64,000 bases of DNA from Streptomyces sp. MP131-18. Its GTDB lineage: Bacteria; Actinomycetota; Actinomycetes; Streptomycetales; Streptomycetaceae. The translations under genes were made by a program, and so were the position numbers. Where the stretch lies: assembly GCF_001984575.1 (NCBI RefSeq), contig NZ_LZNS01000001.1:4930762-4994761 (forward strand), given 5' to 3'. A model generated the notes under the pieces. The model did no database searches and was not told the origin of the DNA. It saw nothing but the letters and a program-made list of their open reading frames with translations. Every line of letters starts with the position of its first letter. The stretch's first letter is position 1. Shown piece by piece: positions 25,603 to 34,440 of this stretch.

Positions 25603-26738
25603 TGCTGCTGACGTTGACCGGCACCCGGCGGCTCGTCTCCTTCTTTTCCCGGCACCGGGTCCTCATCGCCGGAGCCGGTGGCCTGGCCGGCATTCTCATA
25701 GGCATCTACAGCGACGAGGCCCGCAACGTGATCCAGTGGACGTGGGACCACATGAAGACGGGGGGCGCTCTGATCGTCCTTGCCTCCGTGGGCGCGTTCT
25801 CGGCGGCTTGGTGGGGGCGTGGAAAAATGGAGCGCCGCTGGGAATCCGAGCGGGAAACGGTGGCGAGGTCCTTCGACGTCCATGCGGATGACTTCGACGA
25901 AGGACTGCCGTCCGACCACGCGGTCATCGGCAGGGAATTGCGGTACATCGAACGCCGTACCCCGTCTTCGCACCTGGTCGTCCTGCTCCACGGTCTCGGG
26001 CTCGACTCGGGCGACTTCCGCCCTTTCATGAACGTCGCGTCCCAGCACACCGTGGGCATCACCGCGTTCGGGCACAACACCGACGAGGCCAGGGACAGCC
26101 GTTACCGTGCCATCGGGCTGGCCACCCATGCCGCTCTCATCAACGGTGCCATCAACAAGCTGTGCCGGGAGTACCCGCACAAGAAGCTCACGCTCGTGGG
26201 ATTTTCTGTCGGTGCCGACATGCTGTTCCGGCTCGCCGAACTCTGGGCGGATCACCCCGGCCGGAAGCCGGATGTTTCCTCCGCTCTGCTCCTCGATCCC
26301 AACATCAATCACTCCACGATGATCATCACGGGCAGTGTGGCGCACCTCAATCCCGACGAACCGCTCGCCGAACTGAAACGCATCGCCGAAATACCCCGCT
26401 CCACCATCGAGTTCCAGAACGTCTGTGAATACCTGCACAAGATCACCGGTAAGGACCTCCGCCAGGTCCAGCGCTACGCACACGATCTGTGGAACTACTG
26501 GGAGCCTGCCGGACAGTACGACCTGTTCTTCCAGCGTTTCGAGCGGCTCCAGGCGGCATGCGGAACGGTGCAGGTACGCTTCTCCACCCATTTCGAGGAG
26601 CATTTCAACGAGGTCGTCGCGCTGGCCCGGCGGGCAGGTATCCGCGGCGTCTTCGACCTGCGGCGCGTGGACCACTTCGAACTGTGCCGGGACACGTTCC
26701 TCAAGGGCGAGGTCGACGCGCTCACCCCGCGGCGGTGA
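25602..26738 (+). CDS. Membrane-anchored alpha/beta hydrolase
   Basis: The 378-aa protein has two N-terminal membrane helices (about 20-35 and 52-70), then a hydrolase domain with LLHGLGLD, nucleophile elbow GFSVGAD, LLDPNINHSTM and a late His in RVDHFEL. The start is ATG 25602, or GTG 25599, which overlaps the stop of the previous gene. It is a paralogue of the soluble hydrolase at 22149-22994 with an added membrane anchor; having one soluble and one anchored copy around the same ligase suggests two steps or two locations. Confidence 0.87.
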   Translation: MLLTLTGTRRLVSFFSRHRVLIAGAGGLAGILIGIYSDEARNVIQWTWDHMKTGGALIVLASVGAFSAAWWGRGKMERRWESERETVARSFDVHADDFDEGLPSDHAVIGRELRYIERRTPSSHLVVLLHGLGLDSGDFRPFMNVASQHTVGITAFGHNTDEARDSRYRAIGLATHAALINGAINKLCREYPHKKLTLVGFSVGADMLFRLAELWADHPGRKPDVSSALLLDPNINHSTMIITGSVAHLNPDEPLAELKRIAEIPRSTIEFQNVCEYLHKITGKDLRQVQRYAHDLWNYWEPAGQYDLFFQRFERLQAACGTVQVRFSTHFEEHFNEVVALARRAGIRGVFDLRRVDHFELCRDTFLKGEVDALTPRR

Positions 26739-26765
26739 GGGCCCCCGGGCTCCCCGGCCCTGGAA

Positions 26766-27839
26766 TCAGGCGGCGGCCGGGGCCGGTCCGGTGGATTCGC
26801 GGGGGACCAGGTGCGGGGGGTGGATCGTCGGCGGGTCCTGGGCGTGGGGGACGTTGAGCAGGGTGAACATGGCGGCTGCCGCGGCGCGGCCCAGCTGGAC
26901 GAGGTCCTGGGCGATCGTCGTCAGGCGCGGGTAGACCAGCTCGCCGAGCGGCAGGTCGTCGTAGCCGATCACCGACAGGTCGCCCGGTACGTCGTAGCCG
27001 AGACGGCGGGCCGCGTTCATGCCGGCCACCGCCATCGTGTCGTTCGCGAACAGGACCGCCGTCGGGCGTTCCGCGGCGTCGGCCGCGAGCAGTTCGCGCA
27101 TGGCGGCGACCGCGCCCTGGGCGGTGAAGTCCGAGGTCAGGGTGCGGCCGGGGCGCAGGCCGTGCTCGGCCAGTGCCGTTTCGAAGACCTGCCGCCTGAA
27201 GACGGTGTGCACCCGGTCCTGCGGGCCCGACACGTACGCGATGCGCCGGTGGCCGAGGCCGAGGAGGTGGTCCACCGCGGCGCGCACGCCCGCGTCCTGG
27301 CCGCTGGCCCGGACGGCGGGGACCGGGTCCTCCCGCCAGGGCGCGCCGACCAGCACCGCGGGCAGCCGCAGGTGGCGCAGCAGCTCGAACCGCGGGTCGC
27401 CGATGCGGCTCTCGGTGAGGATCACCCCGTCGACGCGCCGCTCCTCGGCCAGCCGCCGGTAGGCCCGTTCCTCCGCGCCCGGCTCCTCGCCGACGATGTG
27501 CAGCAGCAGGCCGTAGTCGGCGGGCGCCAGTTCGCGCTCTATGCCGGAGATCAGCAGCGTGAAGTGCGGGTCGGTGGCGAGCACGTCGGGGGAGCGCCCG
27601 GCGACCATGCCGACCGCCCGCGTGCGCGCCCCGCGCAGGGCGACGGCCGTGGCCGAGGGGGACCACCTGAGCTTGGCGGCGGCGTCGAGCACGCGCTGTC
27701 TGGTGGGCGCGGAAATGCCGTCACGGCCGTTCATGACCTTGGACACCGCCGACACCGAGACGCCCGCCAGCGCGGCCACGTCGGCGATGGTGGGCTTGGC
27801 GGAACGCCGCCGGTCCGTCCGTCCCGTCCGTCCCGTCAC
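26766..27839 (-). CDS. LacI-family transcriptional regulator
   Basis: The 357-aa protein has an N-terminal helix-turn-helix with hinge (TIADVAALAGVSVSAVSKVMNG) and a periplasmic-binding-like sugar domain (VDGVILTES, DHLLGLGHRRIAYVSGP, AVLFANDTMAVAGM, SVIGYDDLPLGELVYPRLTTI). It starts at GTG 27839 with GGGAG seven bases upstream. It is divergent from the glycoside hydrolase/mannonate dehydratase operon; two palindromes between them are its likely operators. The ligand is probably a sugar or sugar acid from that pathway. Confidence 0.94.
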   Translation of the reverse strand: MTGRTGRTDRRRSAKPTIADVAALAGVSVSAVSKVMNGRDGISAPTRQRVLDAAAKLRWSPSATAVALRGARTRAVGMVAGRSPDVLATDPHFTLLISGIERELAPADYGLLLHIVGEEPGAEERAYRRLAEERRVDGVILTESRIGDPRFELLRHLRLPAVLVGAPWREDPVPAVRASGQDAGVRAAVDHLLGLGHRRIAYVSGPQDRVHTVFRRQVFETALAEHGLRPGRTLTSDFTAQGAVAAMRELLAADAAERPTAVLFANDTMAVAGMNAARRLGYDVPGDLSVIGYDDLPLGELVYPRLTTIAQDLVQLGRAAAAAMFTLLNVPHAQDPPTIHPPHLVPRESTGPAPAAA

Positions 27840-27995
27840 GTGAGCACTCCCTCAGACCTTGGTTTCTTCCCTGCGGAGCCGGAGGAACGCGTGCGCGACG
27901 CGGGCGGGAATGAGGGACACCACCGTACCAGCGGCGGCGAGCACGGGAGTTGGTCCGTGCCGTACATCGTCCGCGTCCGCGTCCGCGACCTTCGA

Positions 27996-28011
27996 GGTGA
28001 AACGTTGCACC
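27996..28011. promoter_or_regulatory. Candidate LacI-family operator 1
   Basis: GGTGAAACGTTGCACC is a near-perfect 16-bp palindrome with the central CG typical of LacI-family operators (two mismatching positions per arm pair). It lies in the 328-bp gap between the divergent lacI-type gene and the hydrolase operon. It sits 79 bp, centre to centre, from a second such palindrome. Confidence 0.6.
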
Positions 28012-28073
28012 GCACCGGACGAGGGGGGACGGTAGCGCACTAATTCCGTCGGATCAACGGGTCGACAGAGGAT

Positions 28074-28091
28074 AGGTAAAACGATATACCT
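28074..28091. promoter_or_regulatory. Candidate LacI-family operator 2
   Basis: AGGTAAAACGATATACCT is an 18-bp imperfect palindrome centred on CG (seven of nine positions pair), about 77 bases before the hydrolase start. The spacing to operator 1, about 7.5 helical turns, would suit DNA looping or two dimers. Confidence 0.6.
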
Positions 28092-28167
28092 GTGCGGGGC
28101 GTCCCGTGGAACCGCGCGGACGGCGGCGGGACTCGGACATCGGCCGGAAAGGGAACGGACCCAATCG

Positions 28168-30108
28168 ATGAGGCGCAACGCGGCGAAGCTCGGCGACGGC
28201 ACGCTCTGGGTGGGGGTGAACTACTGGTCCCGCACCGGCGGCCCGCTGATGTGGCGCGACTACCGGACCGACGTCATCGACGAGGAACTGCGCACCATGC
28301 GTGACCACGGGATCACGCTCACCCGCTCGTTCTTCTACTGGCCGGACTTCATGCCGGCCGAGAACACCCTCGATCCCCAACTCGTCGCCCACTACGACGA
28401 CTTCCTCGACCGCCACCAAGCGCTCGGCATGAACACCATCCCGACGTTCATCGTCGGCCACATGTCCGGGCAGAACTGGGACCCGGCCTGGCGCAACGGG
28501 CGCGACATCTTCGCCGACCCGTCGTTCGTCGCCCAGCAGGAGTGGTACGTCCGCACGCTCGGCGCCCGCTGGAAGGACCACCCGGCCATCGCCGGCTGGC
28601 TGCTCACCAACGAAATCCCGATCTACGGCCACTGGCAGTCCCGCGGCATCGGCACCATTGACGCCGACGCCGTCACCGCCTGGGCGAAGACGCTGATCGA
28701 CGCCCTGCGCGCGGTGGGCGCCCACCAGCCCGTCTCGGTCGGCGACGGCGCCTGGGGCGTCGAGATCACCGGCGCGGACAACGGCTTCCGCATCCGCGAC
28801 CTCGAACCGCTGATCGACTTCCACGGCCCGCACGTCTACCGGATGGAGACGGACGAGGTCCGCCAGCACCTCGGCGCCGCGTTCATCTGCGAGCTGCTCG
28901 GACCCATCGGCGGGAAGCCGGTGATCATGGAGGAGTTCGGCCTCACCTCGGACTACGTCTCCGAGGAGAACGCCGCCCACTACTACCGGCAGATCCTGCA
29001 CAACACGCTGCTCGCCGGGGCCACCGGCTGGATTCCCTGGAACAACACCGACTACGACGAGCTGTGGGCGCAGGAGCCCTACAGCCATCACCCGTTCGAA
29101 ATGCACTTCGGCCTCACCGACGACAAGGGCCGGCCGAAGGAGCAGCTGCGCGAGGTCAAGCGGTTCACCGAGGTGCTGCGCGCCGTCGACGCGCCGCGGC
29201 TGCGCCGCGCGGACACGGAGGTCGCCCTCGTGGTCTCCTCGTTCCTGGAGAAGCCCTACCCGTTCACCCAGCCCGAGGACCACACCAGCGTCTTCGCCCA
29301 CACCCGGCAGGCGTACGTGGCGGCCCGCGAGGCCGACCTGCCGGTGGGCGTGGCCCGCGAGGCCGACGGGCTGCCCGACGACTGCGCGCTGTACCTGCTG
29401 CCCTCCGCCAAGCAGCTCACCGCGCCCGGCTGGCGCCACCTGCTCGGACGGGCCGAGGCCGGGGCGACCGTGTACGCGTCGTACTACGTCGGCGAGCACC
29501 ACGTGCAGCGCGGCTCGTGGTGGCCGAAGCTGGACGAGACGTTCGGCGTGGTGAAGCAGCTGCGCTACGGGCTCACCGACCCGATCGAGGACGACGAGCT
29601 GCGCGTGACGTTCCGGCGCGACTTCGGTGACATCCGCGCGGGCGAGGAGCTGGTGTTCCCCGTCGCGGGCACCGAGCACTCCCGCACCTACCTGCCCGTC
29701 GAGCCGAACGGCGCCGAGGTGATCGCCACCGACGCGCACGGGCGGCCCGTTCTGCTGTCCCGTACGTACGGTGCGGGCCGGCTGGTGCTGTGCACCTACC
29801 CGGTCGAGCACATGGCCGCCGTCACCCCGCGCGTCAACCCCGAGCCGACCTGGCGGCTGTACGCGGCGCTCGCGGCGGAGGCCGGCGTCACCCCCGACGT
29901 CACCGTGGACGACCCGCGCGTGCTGGTGGGGCGCATGGAGCACGAGGACGGGCGCACGTTCGTCTGGTTCGTCAGCCAGCACCCGGAGCCGCTGACCGTC
30001 AAGCCGCGGGTCGCCGTCGGCACCCTCAGGGACCTGACCGGACAGCAGTTCCCCGCCGTCGAACTGTTCGCCTACGGTGTCGTCGTCACCGAACTCACCC
30101 GAGACTGA
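28168..30108 (+). CDS. GH5-like glycoside hydrolase (beta-mannosidase/cellulase clan)
   Basis: The 646-aa protein without a signal peptide has a TIM-barrel domain (residues 1 to about 330). The acid/base Glu is in GWLLTNEIP and the nucleophile Glu in VIMEEFGL, with WIPWNNTDY on a later strand. Residues about 360-560 look like a glutamine-amidotransferase/trimerisation-like domain (LYLLPSAKQLT..., YGAGRLVLCTYPVEH), and a small beta domain ends it. The layout recalls GH5 and GH42-like intracellular beta-glycosidases. With a mannonate dehydratase next to it, a mannose- or uronate-containing oligosaccharide is a reasonable substrate guess. Confidence 0.87.
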   Translation: MRRNAAKLGDGTLWVGVNYWSRTGGPLMWRDYRTDVIDEELRTMRDHGITLTRSFFYWPDFMPAENTLDPQLVAHYDDFLDRHQALGMNTIPTFIVGHMSGQNWDPAWRNGRDIFADPSFVAQQEWYVRTLGARWKDHPAIAGWLLTNEIPIYGHWQSRGIGTIDADAVTAWAKTLIDALRAVGAHQPVSVGDGAWGVEITGADNGFRIRDLEPLIDFHGPHVYRMETDEVRQHLGAAFICELLGPIGGKPVIMEEFGLTSDYVSEENAAHYYRQILHNTLLAGATGWIPWNNTDYDELWAQEPYSHHPFEMHFGLTDDKGRPKEQLREVKRFTEVLRAVDAPRLRRADTEVALVVSSFLEKPYPFTQPEDHTSVFAHTRQAYVAAREADLPVGVAREADGLPDDCALYLLPSAKQLTAPGWRHLLGRAEAGATVYASYYVGEHHVQRGSWWPKLDETFGVVKQLRYGLTDPIEDDELRVTFRRDFGDIRAGEELVFPVAGTEHSRTYLPVEPNGAEVIATDAHGRPVLLSRTYGAGRLVLCTYPVEHMAAVTPRVNPEPTWRLYAALAAEAGVTPDVTVDDPRVLVGRMEHEDGRTFVWFVSQHPEPLTVKPRVAVGTLRDLTGQQFPAVELFAYGVVVTELTRD

Positions 30109-30133
30109 GGTAGCCAAGTTGAAGACCGATGCC

Positions 30134-31363
30134 ATGAAGATCGCGTCAGCCGAGGTGATCGTCACCAGTCCCGGGCGCAATTTCGTGACCCTGCGGATCA
30201 CCACCGCCGACGGCCTCACCGGCCTGGGCGACGCTACGCTGAACGGCCGCGAACTGGCCGTCGCCTCCTACCTGACCGAGCACGTGGCGCCGCTGCTCAC
30301 CGGCCGCGACGCCGGGCGGATCGAGGACACCTGGCAGTACCTGTACCGCGGCGCGTACTGGCGGCGCGGCCCGGTGACGATGGCCGCGATAGCCGCCGTC
30401 GACGTGGCGCTGTGGGACATCAAGGCCAAGGCCGCGGGCATGCCGCTGTACGAGCTGCTCGGCGGCGCCTCGCGCACCGGCGCGCTCGCCTACGGCCACG
30501 CCTCGGGCCGGGACGTTCCCGAGCTGCTCGACTCCATCCGCGCGCACCTGGCCGACGGGTACCGCGCGATCCGGGTCCAGACCGGCATCCCCGGCCTCGA
30601 CTCCGTCTACGGCGTGGCCGCCTCCTCCGCCGGGGGCGGGGAGCGCTACGACTACGAGCCGGCGCGGCGCACGGCCCTGCCGGTCGAGGAAACCTGGGAC
30701 ACCCGCGCCTACCTGCGGCATATCCCCGGCGTGTTCGAGGCGGTGCGCAACGAGTTCGGGCCCGAACTGCCGCTGCTGCACGACGGGCACCACCGGATGA
30801 CGCCGATCCAGGCGGCGAAGCTGGGCAAGGCGCTCGAACCGTACGACCTGTTCTGGCTGGAGGACGCCACCCCGGGCGAGGACCAGGCGGCGCTGCGGCT
30901 GATACGGCAGCACACGACGACGCCGCTGGCGATCGGCGAGGTCTTCAACTCGGCGCACGACTACACGGTGCTGCTGCGGGAGCGTCTGATCGACTACGTG
31001 CGCTCGGCCGTCACCCACACCGGCGGCGTCACGGCGATGCGCAAGCTGCTGGACCTGGCCGGCCACTACGGCGCGAAGTCCGGCATGCACGGGCCGACCG
31101 ACATCTCGCCGGTGGGCATGGCCGCCGCCCTGCACCTGGACCTGGCCATCCACAACTTCGGCATCCAGGAGTACATGCGCCACTCCCCGCGCACCCTGGA
31201 GGTCTTCCGCACCAGCTACACCTTCGAGAACGGTCTGCTGCACCCGTCCGACACCCCCGGCCTCGGCGTCCACCTCGACGACGAAGCGGCGGCGGCCCAC
31301 CCGTACGAGCCCGCCTACCTCCCCGTGAACCGCCTGACCGACGGCACGGTCCACGACTGGTAG
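30134..31363 (+). CDS. manD: Enolase-superfamily dehydratase, D-mannonate dehydratase (ManD) type
   Basis: The 409-aa protein begins MKIASAEVIVTSPGRNFVTLRI, the classic ManD N terminus. Metal ligands of the mandelate racemase barrel appear in order: D in LLHDGHHR, E in FWLEDATPGE and E in AIGEVFNS. The His region GMHGPTDISPVGMA is also present. ManD removes water from D-mannonate to give 2-keto-3-deoxygluconate, but many members are promiscuous or weak. A TTG at 30119 with GAGG eight bases upstream would add five residues and may be the true start. It is the second gene of the LacI-controlled operon, 25 bases after the hydrolase. Confidence 0.88.
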   Translation: MKIASAEVIVTSPGRNFVTLRITTADGLTGLGDATLNGRELAVASYLTEHVAPLLTGRDAGRIEDTWQYLYRGAYWRRGPVTMAAIAAVDVALWDIKAKAAGMPLYELLGGASRTGALAYGHASGRDVPELLDSIRAHLADGYRAIRVQTGIPGLDSVYGVAASSAGGGERYDYEPARRTALPVEETWDTRAYLRHIPGVFEAVRNEFGPELPLLHDGHHRMTPIQAAKLGKALEPYDLFWLEDATPGEDQAALRLIRQHTTTPLAIGEVFNSAHDYTVLLRERLIDYVRSAVTHTGGVTAMRKLLDLAGHYGAKSGMHGPTDISPVGMAAALHLDLAIHNFGIQEYMRHSPRTLEVFRTSYTFENGLLHPSDTPGLGVHLDDEAAAAHPYEPAYLPVNRLTDGTVHDW

Positions 31364-31419
31364 CGGGGGAGGGCACTGTCCCGACCAGCCGGGACGGTGA
31401 TCTTGGTCATCGGCCCGGT

Positions 31420-32721
31420 TCACGTGTTCTCGAGATCGTCGGCCACGGTGGAGGTGGGGGTGTTGAGGACGGCGTCGAACGCCTCGGTGACGGGGGTGTG
31501 CAGGTAGGTGCTCTGAATCCGGATGCGGTCGGGGCCCGGGGCGAGGCCGGCGTCGCCCCTGGCCTCCGGGCGTGCTGCCCGGTGGAGACCGGCGATGCTG
31601 AGCCCGAGTTCGGCATCGGCGAAGGCCGCTTCGATGCTTCCCGGCTCGGGCGGTTCCAGCGCGGTGGCGTCGACGGTGAAACCGAAGCGCACGTTCTCGT
31701 CGCGGCGCATGTCCGCGGTGTGTCCGGTGGTGCTCGTCACGCAGAGCGCGAAGTACTCGTCGCCGAGCACGCTGTGCAGGTGCTGTCCCATCGGGAGCGT
31801 CGTGAGGTGGCCGTCGAAGGAGATCGGTGATTTCTGGATGTGGGCGTTGTGAGCCGCCAGCACGACGCGGGTGCCGGGCTCAAAGCGTTCCAGGTGCCAC
31901 AGGACCGACCCGGCCATGTACGCGTCCCGGGCCGAAGTATCGGCGGGCAGCCCCTTTCCCGCGAAAAGGCCGGCCATGGCACGGAAGGTGTAGTCGGCGT
32001 GGCAGGCACCTTCGAGGCGTCTCAAGGCAATGTCGTAACTCTGCTGATCGCCGCGGGAGACGTACAGCGGCTCGACAGAGCGGAACCGGATGAGCAGGCG
32101 CATCAGGACCGCGCTGAGGGCGTCCTGTTCGGTGGCGGCCAGGCGTGCCCACGCCGGTGCGGCCACGGCCCCGGAGTCGCCGGCGAACGATTCGGCAATC
32201 CGCATCGCGGTCCGGGCCGCCGGCAGGATCTCGGGATCGACCTGGCGCAGGTAGTCGGCGACCGGGGTCAGTGCGGGGAGCAGGGACCCACCGGCCGCCG
32301 GGATATCGATGCCGGCGAAACGCACCGGTGGCGAGGCTGTGCGGTTGTGCCGACGCATCCAGCGCAGCGGCTCGTCGACTCCCACGGGGATCGCCGTGGC
32401 GAGGTGGGCCGACAGGTCGTCGTCCGTTCCCTCGCCCTGGGCCCACGCGTCAAGGGCGAAGCCCTCGCTGAAGCCGTACTCGAAAGCCAGGACGGTGAAA
32501 CCGCAGCGTTCGACCAGGAACCGCAGTATGCGCTCACGCATGAGTGCGAACTCGTTGATGAAGTGGGAATTCTCCCCGAGCGCGACGACGCGGGCTCCGC
32601 CGATGATGGTGCGCAGCGGCTCCAGGTCATCGAGCGGCGCCTCACGGTCGAGGTGGGTGAGCGGGACGGCATGGGCGCGAAGCCAGTCGGCGAACGGGTT
32701 GTGGTGGGACGAAGCAGGCAT
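31420..32721 (-). CDS. Erythromycin esterase family protein
   Basis: The 433-aa protein shows the family's conserved blocks: VVALGENSHFINEF with the catalytic-type His, LAFEYGFSEGF, RFAGIDIPAAGGS, and VVLAAHNAHIQKSP near residue 310. Family members hydrolyse macrolide lactone rings in some cases, but many have other or unknown roles. The ATG at 32721 is chosen because similarity begins right after it. It lies about 105 bases after the remains of an acetyltransferase gene on the same strand, so both may belong to one former modification locus. Confidence 0.88.
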   Translation of the reverse strand: MPASSHHNPFADWLRAHAVPLTHLDREAPLDDLEPLRTIIGGARVVALGENSHFINEFALMRERILRFLVERCGFTVLAFEYGFSEGFALDAWAQGEGTDDDLSAHLATAIPVGVDEPLRWMRRHNRTASPPVRFAGIDIPAAGGSLLPALTPVADYLRQVDPEILPAARTAMRIAESFAGDSGAVAAPAWARLAATEQDALSAVLMRLLIRFRSVEPLYVSRGDQQSYDIALRRLEGACHADYTFRAMAGLFAGKGLPADTSARDAYMAGSVLWHLERFEPGTRVVLAAHNAHIQKSPISFDGHLTTLPMGQHLHSVLGDEYFALCVTSTTGHTADMRRDENVRFGFTVDATALEPPEPGSIEAAFADAELGLSIAGLHRAARPEARGDAGLAPGPDRIRIQSTYLHTPVTEAFDAVLNTPTSTVADDLENT

Positions 32722-32825
32722 GCTGACAGCTCGACTCTCGGTGCTGGAAGGCGGATCGATCGCCGGCACGGGAGCCCACGTGCGCGAAGATCTCCGCAGA
32801 TCCGGTCGTGCCGGGCCGGGACCGT

Positions 32826-33151
32826 TCAACGGCCCGTCGCCCCGCGGGGTGGTGGGTCTTGACGTGCCGCGTTCTCCAAGTCGTCGACGCTGCCGGACAT
32901 GAGCGTGCAAATGTGTTCGGTGATGTGCTGGAGCGGCCAGTCCCACCAGGCCAGGGCCAGGAGACGGTTGACGTCCGCATCGCTGTAGCGGCGGCGGATG
33001 AGACGGGCAGGGTTGCCGCCGACGATGCCGCGTTGCGAGTCTCGAAGGCGGTCGGATCATCGGGGTCGTCGTAGTAGGAGAACTCGCCGACCTCGATCAG
33101 CGGCGAGGTGACCAGGGGTTTCAGCAGTACCACCCGCGGCTGCTCGGGCAT
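32826..33151 (-). pseudogene. Vat/CatB-type xenobiotic acetyltransferase, internally deleted
   Basis: The start reads MPEQPRVVLLKPLVTSP, then IEVGEFSYYDDPDDPTAFETRN, the N terminus of hexapeptide-repeat xenobiotic acetyltransferases. At about 33030 the sequence jumps, in another frame, to IVGGNPARLIRRRYS, DVNRLLALAWWDWPLQHI and SGSVDDLENAARQD, the C terminus of the same family, ending at TGA 32826-32828. The whole left-handed beta-helix with the active site (over 100 residues in relatives) is missing and the frame is shifted, so the gene is dead. The deletion is clean, with no insertion sequence in view. Confidence 0.85.
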
Positions 33152-33557
33152 CGGATGGACCACGGTCGGGCGGCGCCGATGGGGACGCCCCGAGGCCTTC
33201 CGGAAAGGAAGCGATTCGCGATGCCACCTGTTCCGCCGGCGGGCGACGGCTGAGCGGGCTTCACCAGTTCCGTATCCGCCGCAGGGGAAAGATCGAGAGG
33301 TAACAGCGCCCCTCGCTCGCGACTGTGGTGCGCATGCCGCGCGAGTGCGACGAACGGACCGCTGTGGTGGGGGCCGGCGGGTCCTGGGCATGCCCCGGCG
33401 AGTGGTGCCGCGGCTGCGCGGTGCTCCGCCGGGGCCTCGCGAGGCGGTCGGCGGCGCGCGAGGCCGCGTGCCCCTCCCCCGCGGCCGGTCGGGTTGTGAG
33501 CACGACACGGGCGGCGGGGGAGGGGGGTCCTGATGCCGGGGTGTGATTCCCGGGGGA
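33152..33557. other. Gap without a recognisable gene
   Basis: These 406 bases between the acetyltransferase remnant and the nuclease gene hold several open frames with no family-like features and no clear hairpin. It is probably decayed DNA plus the lost promoter region of the acetyltransferase. Confidence 0.5.
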
Positions 33558-34229
33558 TCAGCAGCCGTTGAGGATGCCGGTCAGTGCGCTCTTCTCGGCG
33601 GAGTCGACGGACAGGCCGTAGTGGTGCTTCACGTGGACCCAGGCGCGCGCGTAGACGCAGTGGTAGCTGCCCCGCGGGGGCAGCCATTCGGCCGGGTCCT
33701 GGTCGCCCTTGGACTGGTTGACGTTGTCGGTGACGGCGATCAGCTGCGGGCGGGAGAGGTCGTTGGCGAACGCCTCGCGCCGGGAGGTGGTCCACGCGTC
33801 GGCGCCGGAGTCCCACGCCTCGGCGAGGGGGACGAGGTGGTCGATGTCGACGTCCGAGGCGGCCGACCAGGTCGCGCCGTCGTACACGGAGTACCAACTG
33901 CCGCTGACGGCCGCGCAGCTCGAGTCGGTCTCGACGTTGCTGCCGTCGCGCTGGAGCACGACCTCGCGGGTGTTGCAGTTGCTGCCCTGGGAACTCCAGT
34001 GGGGGAAGAGGTCGCGGTCGTAGCCGGTGCGGTCCTCGGAGGTGACTGTGAGGGAGGCGAGGTAGGAGCGGGCGGTGGCCGCGCTGACGGGGGTGGGCAG
34101 TGCGGCCTGGGCCGCGGGGCCGGTGAACAGCGCGGCCAGGGATATGAGACCGGTGAGGGCGGCGAGCACACCAAGGCGTCGACGCGCGTAGATCCCGCGC
34201 GTTGCGCGGGTACGGCGGAGGCGGATCAC
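33558..34229 (-). CDS. Secreted HNH-type nuclease (DUF1524/GmrSD-like)
   Basis: The 223-aa protein has a long basic signal peptide (cleavage near AQA-ALPTP). Its C-terminal His-Asn-type nuclease core includes DIDHLVPLAEAWDSGA, NVNQSKGDQDPAEWLPP and the later CVYARAWVHVKHHYGL. These match secreted DUF1524/HNH proteins common in Streptomyces. A pair of Cys (SNCNTRE and DSSCAAV) and another near the end (GILNGC) suit an exported disulfide protein. GTG 34229 has AAGGGAG five bases upstream. Nutritional or competitive DNA degradation is the likely role. Confidence 0.9.
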   Translation of the reverse strand: MIRLRRTRATRGIYARRRLGVLAALTGLISLAALFTGPAAQAALPTPVSAATARSYLASLTVTSEDRTGYDRDLFPHWSSQGSNCNTREVVLQRDGSNVETDSSCAAVSGSWYSVYDGATWSAASDVDIDHLVPLAEAWDSGADAWTTSRREAFANDLSRPQLIAVTDNVNQSKGDQDPAEWLPPRGSYHCVYARAWVHVKHHYGLSVDSAEKSALTGILNGC

Positions 34230-34440
34230 GCGAACTCCCTTGAGGTGGGGGTGGGTTCGGCTCGGCAGAGCCGCGTGGTCGTGCGTTGGCCATCATCGTG
34301 GAAAAACGTTTCTGCGAGGCGTGCGTCAGGTAACGGATTGGCGGCATGCTCACGTCACCGCCGAATTTCCGGGCGGCGCCGGGCCGTTGCGGGCGGGAAC
34401 GGCGGGTAGCGTGGGTCGGCCGACCCGAAGGAGGGGCATC

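Noticed and set aside
33108..33533. Open frames on both strands between the acetyltransferase remnant and the nuclease gene
   Set aside because: Arg/Pro/Gly-rich shadow-like composition, no start signal and no recognisable domain.
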